27,500 nt of DNA, taken from contig FN648508.1 in the NCBI GenBank assembly GCA_000310025.1, forward strand, positions 81,921-109,420, in the 5' to 3' direction. Under the pieces are notes generated by a model. The model was given only the letters and a program-made list of their open reading frames with translations. It was not told the DNA's origin and ran no database searches. Made by a program: the position numbers and the translations under genes. This DNA is from Ectocarpus siliculosus (Eukaryota > Sar > Phaeophyceae > Ectocarpales > Ectocarpaceae). Below, in pieces: positions 7,961 through 18,300 of the stretch. Position 1 is the first letter of the stretch; the number at the start of each line of letters is the position of its first letter.

Positions 7961-10131
7961 ATGAAGTCCTGCGTTGTAGCCGCTGCCTGCGTGGCCGGAG
8001 CCCAAGCCTTCGTGGCACCCAGGTGAGAGTAGTAGCCAGATCAAGCTTCTTGTTGAAAATGTCTTGATGGGCAGGTTTGGTATCGAATATTTTTCTGAAG
8101 CTTTCCGCCATCTGCTGCTTGTGTGCTCTCTCGGCGCTCCAGCGTCTCCATCCCCATCCTCGGCGCTCTAGCGTCTCCATCCCCGTCCCATGAGTCAATT
8201 GATGCCCTCGGCCTGGCGCCGCCGCCGCGTTCCTTCTGCTAGATGCGGTGTGTGCGATGCGCTGCATGATCAAACCCCATTTACAACGGCGATTGTTTTT
8301 TGGGGGCTGCTGGTACGCACAAGAGCCGAACAGGCCGGCAGAGGTGGCCCACCGACCCTTCTGAAGAAACAACGGCATTCATGTTGCCTTGTCAAGTTCG
8401 ATCTGAAACATCTCGAGCGGTAGTACTTGTTTCGCATGCGCGACTATTTACGTATCGTGACCGCCGGCTTCAAACAGGCGCTCCGTTTCATCACGTGCCC
8501 CGCTTTTGGGGAAGTCACCCGCGCATGATTCATGTCGCATATTCAGGGCGGCTAAAATGGAGGCACGCGAAACCCGCGTTCCTCACTGGCTTAATTCATG
8601 CGCGATGGCACACGCCCGACCTACCTTGTCATACTGCGGTACCCACGTCCTAAAGAGAAACACCTCTCTACATGTGATGAACGTGCTAGCGTCGATTTAT
8701 CCCATCCGTGTGTGGCTTTTTTTTAGAACAATTAGGTGGTTGTTTGAATCGACCCTGTACATTTTTCGCTCTGTGCAGGAACGTATATTCGCACGGGGCA
8801 CATTAAACATTGGCCGTTTGTCGCCGAGTCAAGGACTCCCTGGCTCTAGCACGCCTGCCAAACTTGATCACGGATCTGGCGGAACCCATACTCCTTACAG
8901 TATCTCTGTCACGCAGTGCTAGATATATGCCGTGTTCTGTTCCAGGCGCTGCCGCGTTCTGTTTCCAAGTTTCCCGCACGGTCTGTTGGGTCGGCACATT
9001 TTTCTCTCGTGGAGTGCACGTGGTCTGGAAGATTCCAACGGAACAGATGGTTGATTGTAAAAAAAAAACAAAGAAAACGCGCCGTCCGCGAAAGCTCTAC
9101 GCAAATTCTTGTGCCATTGACGGTTACGGCGGGTGTCTTGCTCTCGTGCACTGTCAATAGTGGAAATAATTTTGGTTCCATGAGGGAATTTGTTGTCACC
9201 GGTCGCGTTTCCGCCATCATCTCATCTGCAACACTGTATGATCCGATATGTATGCAGGTGTACTGCTGTACCGTCGTTTGTCCTCCGATCAAAAAAAGAA
9301 AGTACCGATTCAAGAGTCAAACTGGCTTTGTCACGACCATGAGAAATACATCAACACTCCATGTGACGTACGGTTTACTAGAAACACTGGCTTGTCACGA
9401 CCCCCTATATCCGTAGCCACCACTACTGTTGTACATCTCGCTCAAGCTTGACTACGTTTCCAGCGTCAAACCCTTTGCTCGACCACTCAATTATCCCCTC
9501 CCTTTTCCCAATGCCCCCCTACCCTCTTCAAAACAGCGCGTTCAAGGGCGCCGCCGTGGCCACCCCGGCCAAGTCGTCGTCGGCCATGAAGATGTCGTTC
9601 GAGTCGGAGATCGGCGCGCAGCCCCCCCTCGGATTCTGGGACCCGCTCGGCCTCCTCGAGGACGCGGACCAGGAGCGGTTCGAGCGCCTCCGGTACGTGG
9701 AGGTGAAGCACGGGCGCATTGCTATGCTCGCCATCGCCGGTCACCTGACCCAGCAGAACACCCGGCTCCCCGGCATGCTCTCGAACTCGGCGAACCTGTC
9801 GTTCGCGGACATGCCGAACGGCGTGGCCGCTCTGTCTAAGATCCCCCCGGCGGGCCTCGCCCAGATCTTCGCGTTCATCGGCTTCCTTGAGCTGGCTGTG
9901 ATGAAGAACGTGGAGGGCTCGTTCCCCGGAGACTTCACCCTGGGCGGCAACCCGTTCGGGTCCTCGTGGGACGCGATGTCGGAGGAGACCCAGGCGTCGA
10001 AGCGCGCGATCGAGCTGAACAACGGGCGCGCGGCACAGATGGGCATCCTGGCCCTGATGGTGCACGAGGAGCTGAACAACAAGCCGTACGTGATCAACGA
10101 CCTCCTCGGCGCGGGATACACCTTCAACTAG
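7961..10131 (+). CDS. LHCF: fucoxanthin-chlorophyll a/c light-harvesting protein (FCP/LHCF)
   Basis: Two exons, 7961-8022 and 9537-10131 (TAG), join in phase 2 (donor CAG|GTGAGA, acceptor AAAACAG) to give 218 residues, normal for FCPs. The protein binds fucoxanthin and chlorophylls a and c in the thylakoid antenna. Residues 1-16 form a signal-peptide-like segment (MKSCVVAAACVAGAQA), followed by Phe17 in AQAFVAP. This is the ASAFAP-type motif that directs import into secondary red-type plastids. The mature part starts near MSFESEIGAQPPLGFWDPLG (40-59). Helix 1 carries RYVEVKHGRIAMLAI (73-87, chlorophyll ligand Glu76 with Arg81). Helix 2 is GLAQIFAFIGFLELAVM (127-143). Helix 3 carries AIELNNGRAAQMGILALM (178-195), with Glu180, Asn183 and Arg185 typical ligands or salt-bridge residues. 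Third codon positions are strongly C/G biased, as in highly expressed genes. The exact LHC subfamily was not assigned. Confidence 0.96.
8023..9536 (+). other. long intron of the LHCF gene
   Basis: This 1514-base intron separates the targeting presequence from the mature antenna protein. It contains a 29-bp tandem duplication at 8131-8188 and an A-rich patch near 9059-9075. It ends in a pyrimidine-rich tract (CCCTCCCTTTTCCC...CCCCCCTACCCTCTTC) before the acceptor. No nested gene was found. Confidence 0.9.
8131..8188. repeat. 29-bp tandem duplication in LHCF intron
   Basis: TCGGCGCTCCAGCGTCTCC plus ATCCCCATCC (8131-8159) is repeated with two substitutions at 8160-8188. This is a simple local duplication. 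Confidence 0.9.
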
Positions 10132-10849
10132 ATTACTAGCCCATGCGCGGCCTTCAGCCATTTTGGACCAGTTTTGTTGCTGGGCGCGCTTTTGTGAATA
10201 GCGGTTCCTTCTGTGTGATTTTGTTTTGATGTTTAGAAGCTGCCATGCGGGGAGGGGACCACCTCGTCCTCCCTAGATTGGAGCCGGATGATGCTCTGCC
10301 GCGGCCACGTTAAAATTTCTCTTGGGCTCATAGGACAGGTGTCATGTCGACCGATGCAGGACAAAACGACCGCAGGGGAGGGGACTGGGGGAAGGGGGTC
10401 TCTTTTTGGTGGTAGTTTCTGCTGCGCCTGACGTTTTTTGCCTCGGGGATCGTTTTCGGTTGTTGCCGTTGTCTGTTTGCTTGCCGTTGATGCCTACACT
10501 AGAGAGGCGTGCTGCGATGGTAGATGTCTTCGCTTCTGCACTCTCTTCTGAATGATTTGAACAGGAGACTGCTGTCGATGAAAACAAGCTTTTGAAAGAA
10601 CCAGATGAGCTTGCACTGTCGTGCTTGCGAAAACACATACTCCCGCTGTCTTTGTGTGGTGTATCCTGGCGGTGATGTTTAGCACTTCCCAGGGTGCGCC
10701 AGCACGTGAGGAGGATTTGGCCGACATCGGAACCTGCATTTTTGGATGGTCGGTCCATCACCACACCACAGGCCATTTCACGGAACGGTAGGGCACAGCC
10801 CGAGACTTGGATGGATGATACGAGCGCATGTTAAGATGTTCCCATACCT

Positions 10850-10942
10850 GTTCATCGCATACAGTAGGCCGGCATGACCAAACCCGGCAGTTAACATGTG
10901 ACATGGCCGTTCATCGCGTCGGCCGGCACGACCAAACCCGGG
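10850..10942. repeat. imperfect direct duplication
   Basis: GTTCATCGC..., then GGCCGGCATGACCAAACCCGG, spans 10850-10889. It recurs as GTTCATCGCG, then TCGGCCGGCACGACCAAACC at 10909-10942. Confidence 0.75.
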
Positions 10943-11271
10943 TTTACGCTGCTGATGACGCGCCAGCATAGCAGCAGCAGTAGCTCGAACGATTTGGTCG
11001 GTTTGTTGCTCAAGTCCTTTCTCTCTCGCTGGGACCTCTCGTCTCATCGCAGTTGTGTGGCTAACGACGTACGTTTGGCACACCACAGCAGATCAATATG
11101 TTTGGCCGAGCAATGAGCTCCCGCGCTCCGCATGGCATTTGAATCCTGTGTGCCGTGCTACAGCTTTTGCTGCCGCAACGCATACGGATATCTACTCAAG
11201 TCAGTTGATGATGTACGATGAACCAAGCGAGTAGACGCCGGGCGCAGTTCTGACGGTGAGGTCGGTCGAGG

Positions 11272-11301
11272 TCTATTGAGCGGGGCGGCAAAAGCCGCCA
11301 G
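11272..11301. repeat. hairpin repeat, copy 1
   Basis: This 30-base unit, TCTATTGAGCG then GGGCGGCAAAAGCCGCCAG, contains a perfect six-base stem (11284-11299): GGCGGC-AAAA-GCCGCC. It is nearly identical to the unit at 11496-11525, 224 bases away in the same orientation. Confidence 0.9.
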
Positions 11302-11495
11302 CACTACCACCACTGCCTCATTTTGATGTTCGTCAGATACTATGAAAACTACAATTAATTACTACGCTACATGGCATGAATCGAGTACGCCCTCTTTCTG
11401 CACCGATCCATATTTATTCTCATTTTAAATGCTTTTACGTGTACTGGCACAATTGAATGTTGAGTACCACTTATTATCGCGTATCTTGGAACCGA

Positions 11496-11525
11496 TCTAT
11501 TGAGCGGGGCGGCGAAAGCCGCCAG
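11496..11525. repeat. hairpin repeat, copy 2 (GNRA-type loop)
   Basis: Same 30-base unit as at 11272, with one substitution that changes the loop to GAAA. The stem-loop at 11508-11523 is GGCGGC-GAAA-GCCGCC, a GNRA-type tetraloop that would be very stable as RNA. It could act in a transcript 3' end or be part of a small repeat family; no function is shown. Confidence 0.9.
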
Positions 11526-12329
11526 ACCCTTGTATATACTTCAAAATAAACTAGTGTTGCTTTGTACAAGGGTCCAACTTCTCCTCCGATCGAGGAGGAG
11601 GAGCACAAAAGGAAGCATTGGAAATAATCAAGTCCTTCTCCTTTCCCCCCTCCCCCCAACAAACCGAGTGGGGCCCTGCCGGGCTTGCCTCTCCCTCTCT
11701 ATGTTGTTTGTGGTCCTCTCGAAACAGCGCGGGCAAAGAAGAACAGCCTGACTTTTTTCTACAGTCCTCCGTACGGAACGAGGACCTGTGTGTCCGTCGA
11801 TTACGTCTCTTGCCCAAAAAACAAACTTTGAAAAACTCAACCAAGCCGAAAACCAAAGTGAATGCTGGAGGACACAGCAACATGGTGTGGTGGTGCGTTA
11901 CGTCCTCTCTATTATATCTATTAGATCATTTGCTCTCCACCACGGAGACGACGTTGCCCCTCCCCCCACCTCTCGCTCTCTCTGACTTGTTGTCATCTTG
12001 ACTGTCTCTATTATTATTGGCGACGTGATGAGGGAGGGTGCGAGGGACCGAGAAATGTGGAAAAAAGAAAAAAGAGTACTACTACTACAGAACGCGCCTG
12101 AAGGTAAGAACCTGGATGATCATGATCAATCTACAACAAACCAAATCAAGAACTTGGGCACCATTTGCGAGCTCGGTTGAGAACCCCTTACACTAAAACC
12201 AATGTTCAACAGTTGTTCTGTTGTAGTGACCATTCGTAGCAAAACACTAGGAACTAAGAGCCCCACTGGCAACACGATAATAATAATAATAATAGAGGTT
12301 CTCAAGAGCGGGCGCGGTCTTTCTGTAGT

Positions 12330-15300
12330 CTACGTCGTCAGCCTCCTCTCGTTCTCGTCGATAGGGATGTCGTTCGCGCTCATGTCTCTCCAGCGCATGT
12401 ACCCGAGGTCGTCGAACTCCCAGTGCTCGTTGCCGTGCGTCCGGTACCACTGACCCTTCTCGTCGTACCACTCGTACTCGAAACGAGCGCTGATGCGGTT
12501 TCCCTGAGTATTAGCAAGCAGTCGGAGAGGAACGGGGGAGTTGGTATTATGGTGGCAGTAAGCCCCGAGCCAGAGGAGGGTCATCAGGGATGGCTGCGTG
12601 TGTGCGGAGCTAGGGGTACTCCGACACTTACTTACTTGTGGTTCTGGTTGTTTCGGCCGCTACATGTGTTGGACTGGATGGGGTGAAAATAGTGTGTCAA
12701 CCCGGGTTACCCGATCGATGGCGGGGATGTTGGGCATCGTCTCCTAAAAAACGAAAATTGCTTGATTACTTGAGATTGTATGGATTAATCAAATTTGCCA
12801 GAGCAGTGGCGTACACGATTGATTCCGCTGATCATACAGAAGCCGGGCTGCACTGACTGACACCTGGCACCAGGGCTATTTGTTGTATTTGCTGTTGAGC
12901 AAGGAGTTTTTCACCACCAGTATTAACGAGACGTGGGTGTGTGTAGTGGTATGCACGCGTGATGAAGTCTGGTTGACCCGTGAAGAAGAACTCACTTGTT
13001 GTTACTCTTGTAGAACAGCAGCAGCAGTAGCTGTTGCCTTGGGTATCGGTAGGAATGACACCAAGGGGCACAGGATCCTCTGCACAAGCAGGGGCTACTA
13101 GATCCTGTCCCCTGCTTTTTATCCTTCCGCGGAGAGTTACATCTCTCCGCGCCTTCTAGAAGGAACCAAGCTCTTCTATGTTCCGTCTACACATCTGAAT
13201 CCTATAACACTAGCCCACCCTGGAGGTTCTCATACGCAGATACTGTAAAACCTCGAGTCTTGACAAGCAATTGTCGAGTCTCTAAATGAAAGTATCGAGG
13301 ATGTGGAGCTCCAAAACAGCACAATTCACCCTCCCACACCTCTCACTCGATGAGTCGGAAGACCATCGTTTGACTTCTAAAACGACAAAAAGACACAGAC
13401 AGGAAGGAACTGACGGGGCTAAGAAAAGCCTACGACGACCGGAAGAAGATCGGAACCAAAGAAAGGAAGAAAAACAGAAAAGAAAAACAGAGGTCGTCAT
13501 AACGACAAAAAGAAAGGGTCACTGTAGGAACCACAACAAGACCGGTATCGTAAGAAAAGATCGTGTACGTCAGCGGTGCCTTCGGCGGTGAATTCTGCAG
13601 CCGTAACCGCGTACATGTCAGCACGGCGGCTGAAACGATCAGTGAAAAGCAGAATATATGTGTTTCCGCGCGGTGTCAACGGGAGGGGACCGAAATAATC
13701 GACGCTCACCGATACACCAGGGCCCGAAGGCAGCGGAAGGCACAAAGTAGGCCATCGAGGCGTTTGACGAGATGACTTGCGAGCTTGGCATCGCAAACAA
13801 TGCCGTACCCACCACTTCGTGCAAACACTCATGCCAACCCACCAATAAAAACGTTCCAGCATGCTAAGCGTGCGAGCGGCACCGAGGTGGCAGGATGCAT
13901 CAGCGTGACAGGCTTGCATGATCCACGGACGCATGAGCATGGGAACATAAATCCGAATGGGTTCGTCGTTGAGAAGGCGAGCAGCACGCCCGCCAGGACG
14001 TGTGGTCGTAGACGACGGGGGCGCTGTTTGCTTGCGAACAAGCAAGACCAAACCATCATCGTCAACATGTAACCGGCCTTTGTTAGACAGGTCACGAATC
14101 TCCGACAGAGGGGGTCGACGAGCGGACGGAAGATGATCCAGGAAATCCGGAGGGAGAGCCGAAGGCCGACCCAGAAGGATGAAACGAATAGCTGCAACAC
14201 AAACAGGTTCGTTACGTTGCTCGCGAGCCCAATCAGCATGCGAGAAACGTTCGACAGACGCCCGGAAGGCTAAATCTGCCGAGGAATGTAAAGCCGCCTC
14301 GATAGAAGAGGGGGCCGATTCCTGAGGCTCCGGCTGCAATCCACCCGAAGGCAGAGTAGCAGCGGAAACCGAGGACGAAGGCGTATAAGTGGTCGAAACC
14401 AAATGCGTCGAAGATTCCGAAGAATCGGGAGCAGCAGAAGACTGCTGGGCAGGAGCAACCGAAGTTGCAGGATGCGTCGAAGACGCAAGATCCCTTCCAC
14501 GAGCCAGAGGCGTAGGAAGGTCCGAGATCGAAGGGTCAGCACCAGGAGTCGAAACCAACCTGGTCAAAACGGGGGGCGCCGTCGATGCTGATTGTGCAGG
14601 CGGGGAACGTCGAAACGATCGGGGCGAAGCGGAAATCCGAGTAGGAGCAGGCGGGTCCTCGGAGAAACCATAATCCACGGGCGGGAGGGGCGTGCCTGCC
14701 ACAACCGCCGTGCGACGGCGAGTTCGCGTGGAAATTAGTTGAGTAGGGTCGAGAGTCCGTCGTGATGCTGCAGTCGGCGAGACGGCCGGCGAAGACTCGG
14801 GCTCGAGAGCCAAAATGTCCTCCACCGAAGAATGTAAGGAGCCAGACCAATCGAGGGTCCTGTCACCCAGGCGTCGTAGCGAAGGAGACAACCCGCGGGA
14901 GTTGATGGACGGCCAGGGTGCGATGTTCCAGATGCCAGACGGAGACGAAAGGCCTGACGGCGAGAGACGTGGACCATGCCGACGGAAGTCGACAAAATCA
15001 TCTGTAGAGGGGGCCAGCCCACCCAAGACCGAAGTCGGGGAAGTCGGGACGAGCCCACCCAAGCCAACACCCACGGCGCGATGGCCAGAAGGCGTAAGGC
15101 CACAAGAACGGATGAAGAAGACGCTCTCCTCATCGTCATCCGGTGTCAAGCGACTGCGACCAGATCGGTCACATTCCGCCGCATCGATCGGAAGGCGAGA
15201 GAGGAAATCAGCGTTGCCATTTGCTGAACCCTTGCGGTACTCGAGAGTGTAATTGTAGGCGGTAAGAAATTCAAGCCAACGCTGAACGCGGGCATTGTTC

Positions 15301-18300
15301 TCCCCCACCTTGGCAAAATGCTCAAGAGATTTGTGGTCGGTAAAAATGCGAAATTTCGTGCCCCACAAATAACCGCGAAGTCGTTTGATGCACCATACGA
15401 TGCTACCCGCCTCGAGGTCGAGGGGAGTCCAATGACGTTCGGAGTCCAAAGTAGCTCGGCTGATGAAAACGATGGGCCGGATGGAGCCATCCGGCTGTTC
15501 TTGTTCGAGAGTCCCGCCGAACCCATCGCGACTAGCATCACAGTAGAGGCGAAAAGGTCGCGAGCCGTCCGTAACGGCATCCCAGTCTGGATAAACCAAG
15601 ACAGGAGGATTGGCCAACTCAGACAGCAGGACGCGAACAGCTTGCTCCATGGCAGGGGTGAAGGCAAACGTCGCCTGCTTCTTGAGAAGAGTGGTCAGAG
15701 GTCGAATTCGCGTAGCCATGTTGGGAAGGAACTTGCGGTAGTAGCTGAGGCCGCCAAGAAGAGAGCGAAGTTGTTTAACATCCTTAGGCATGGGCATTTT
15801 GGTGAGGGTCGCAACCTTGGCCCCGTTAGGCCGAACACCGTCAGGGGAGATGGTGTGGCCGAGGAAATCCGCTTCGGTAGCGCCAATGGTGGCCTTCGGT
15901 GGGGTGAGTTTCAAGTTGTGTGTGCGCAAGCGTTCAAACAGAGCGCGCATGGTATCAACATGAGAAGCAGGGTTGTCGTCGAAAACGATCAAATCATCCA
16001 AGTTCGATGCAACACCGTGGAGATTTTTGATGACTTCGTTGACCACCTTGCAAAACCACCCAGGGGCAGCAGAACTGCCTTGAGGCATCTTCAACCACTC
16101 AAAAAGCCCGGAAGACGTCACGAATGCCGTCAAAGGGATTGTATCACGGTGAACCGTGATTTGGTGGAATGAAGACTTCATGTCGAAAAGGGAATAATTT
16201 CGCCCTTTCAACAACTTGTCCAAAGTATCATCAACTCGAGGAATCGGAAGCTGGCTCAAAGCACAAAGCTTGTTGAGCTTGCGATAGTTGACAGTGATGC
16301 GAACACCACCAGATTTATTCGGTATGACTACCAAAGGACTCGAGTAGGGCGAGGTCGAATGTTGGATCAGACCAGCGGCAAGATATTGATCAAGGATCGC
16401 GTCAACTTGTTTCGCCACCGGGGGGTTAACGCGGTATGGACGCCGTTGAGCGCGAGCCGCTGCTTGTACACGATCGCTACGAGAAGAAAAAGGGGGAATC
16501 GCCGGCACTGTATAGTCGAACTGCAACGTGCTGCGAGAAGCCGAGCGACTGGACAAGCGTGGTACTACAGGGCCAGCAACATGGTCGAAACCGATGTCGG
16601 TCCCAAGAGCAGGGTGCTCAACGGTGGATGGGGCGAGAGGAAAATTCGAGTCGACATGTGGTTCACGCGGGAATTCAGAAAGCTCATCACCAGCAGCCGT
16701 CGAGACGGACTGCTGTTGTACACCCAAAGACACAGAGGCAGGAACCGAAGTTCCAGGTGTGGGTGCTGGCGGTTTGAGGACAGCACCCACGGGGTTAGCG
16801 TCGACCGAAGCCGACGAGGCGAACCTCTCCCGAATGCGTTGAGCGCGAAGCTCTGACAAACGAGCGGCATCGGCAACAGGGTCAGCGGCACGAGCACCGT
16901 CCGAAGACAGCAGCAGCTGTGTGGCCTGACGGCCAGCTGCCGGGGACCCGAAGGTCGCTACGCGAGGCGGTGACACCGGCGAACGCGAACGTTCAGAATG
17001 CTCAGGGCTCGCCGAAGCCGAGTCCGATGAGCCGACGCTAGATTGAGACATACCGATAAGCGAGGCAAAGCTAAGCTGTGGTTGGGGCGAAAGCGCAAAA
17101 AAACTGCAGCAGCAGTCTAAAGCACCAACCGCGCCAAGACACAACCAAGCCAGACAACACCGTACGAATAAGCCGACAACGCCAAGTGTAGTGGTATGCA
17201 CGCGTGATGAAGTCTGGTTGACCCGTGAAGAAGAACTCACTTGTTGTTACTCTTGTAGAACAGCAGCAGCAGTAGCTGTTGCCTTGGGTATCGGTAGGAA
17301 TGACACCAAGGGGCACAGGATCCTCTGCACAAGCAGGGGCTACTAGATCCTGTCCCCTGCTTTTTATCCTTCCGCGGAGAGTTACATCTCTCCGCGCCTT
17401 CTAGAAGGAACCAAGCTCTTCTATGTTCCGTCTACACATCTGAATCCTATAACATGTGTGGGCTAGGGGATAGCGTTCTTCTGTCCGTGCGCCGACCCGC
17501 CTCGAGTTCACTTCCCACAGCTTTGGTGACTTTCGCACGCGACCAAAGAGCGTCGCCCGGAAGGCGTTTGCGCCCGAAATAATTGATCCTGCCTCCATAT
17601 TGTCTGCCCAAAACCAAACACATTCCCCAAACCAGAAACAATTAATTAATTAATTAAAATACACCCCACAGATACCACAACAATGGGTACTCTGCAGGCA
17701 GAGCAGGGACCTGCTCCCTGCTCCCGCTACCATCACTGTGACTGCTCGCACAGAACCAGCAGTAGCGCACAGAACCAGCAGTAGCAGCTCAGCAGCAGTA
17801 GTACACCTAGCCCACCCGAGCTGTACCCAAGTGTTGTCTACCTTCCTTACCGTAGGATACCCACCCTCAAGTGAGTTGAGGTGCTCACAAACAAGCGTGG
17901 GACAGGGTGGGCAGAGCGAGACACACTGGCGTAGTATGCAGATGATGTGGGTTGCTTTTACCTTGCCTATCGTAAGCAGACCTGCCCAGCGAGGCGGTAA
18001 ACTATAAATATATCGTATGCATGTGGCAACAAGAAAGTTCCCTCGCATAGCCTCCTGTTTCTCCGATGTTAAACAAGAAGTTATTTTCATGAGGTAAACT
18101 AGGTTGGGAAATCTTCACAATCTCCTTGCAAAACCCACGCAAAGGTGGCAACATCACAAAAAAACAGCAGCAACAGCAGCAACGATAACGACAACGACAA
18201 CAACAACAACAACACAACAACAATAACAACAACAACAACATACCTCGAACGACCAGAGGTGCTTCTTGAGGCGGTACCCCTGCTCCTTGCTCCACTTGCG

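Larger units (their letters stand above)
10132..12329. other. intergenic region between LHCF and the DUF1348 gene
   Basis: These two genes converge here, so the interval contains both 3' ends. No reading frame has splice or domain support, including the longest, a Ser/Arg-rich minus-strand frame at 10342-10776. Visible structure consists of a direct duplication at 10850-10942, two copies of a GC-rich hairpin repeat at 11272-11301 and 11496-11525, a fold-back (CTCCTC...GAGGAG) near 11580-11600, and an ATA/AAT microsatellite near 12276-12294 close to the DUF1348 stop. Confidence 0.6.
12942..17454 (-). mobile_element. Ty3/gypsy LTR retrotransposon inside a host intron
   Basis: The element is 4513 bases long, bounded by 268-base LTRs that begin TG and end CA and look identical by eye. 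It is flanked by TGTG on both sides (12938-12941 and 17455-17458), a probable 4-bp target duplication, although a TG-rich site makes this less certain. It reads on the minus strand, the same sense as the host DUF1348 gene. The internal region of 3977 bases carries one long pol-type frame. No gag zinc knuckle or protease motif is visible, and the integrase is cut short, so the copy is presumably non-autonomous despite its young LTRs. Confidence 0.93.

Noticed and set aside
10342-10776. 144-codon minus-strand frame
   Set aside because: Ser/Arg/Lys-rich composition, no domain or splice context, and lies in the 3' flank of the LHCF gene.
17052-17240. N-terminal 63 residues of the long pol frame
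   Set aside because: They translate the LTR and leader, including the primer-binding site. The first ATG after the leader (17051) is a better start.
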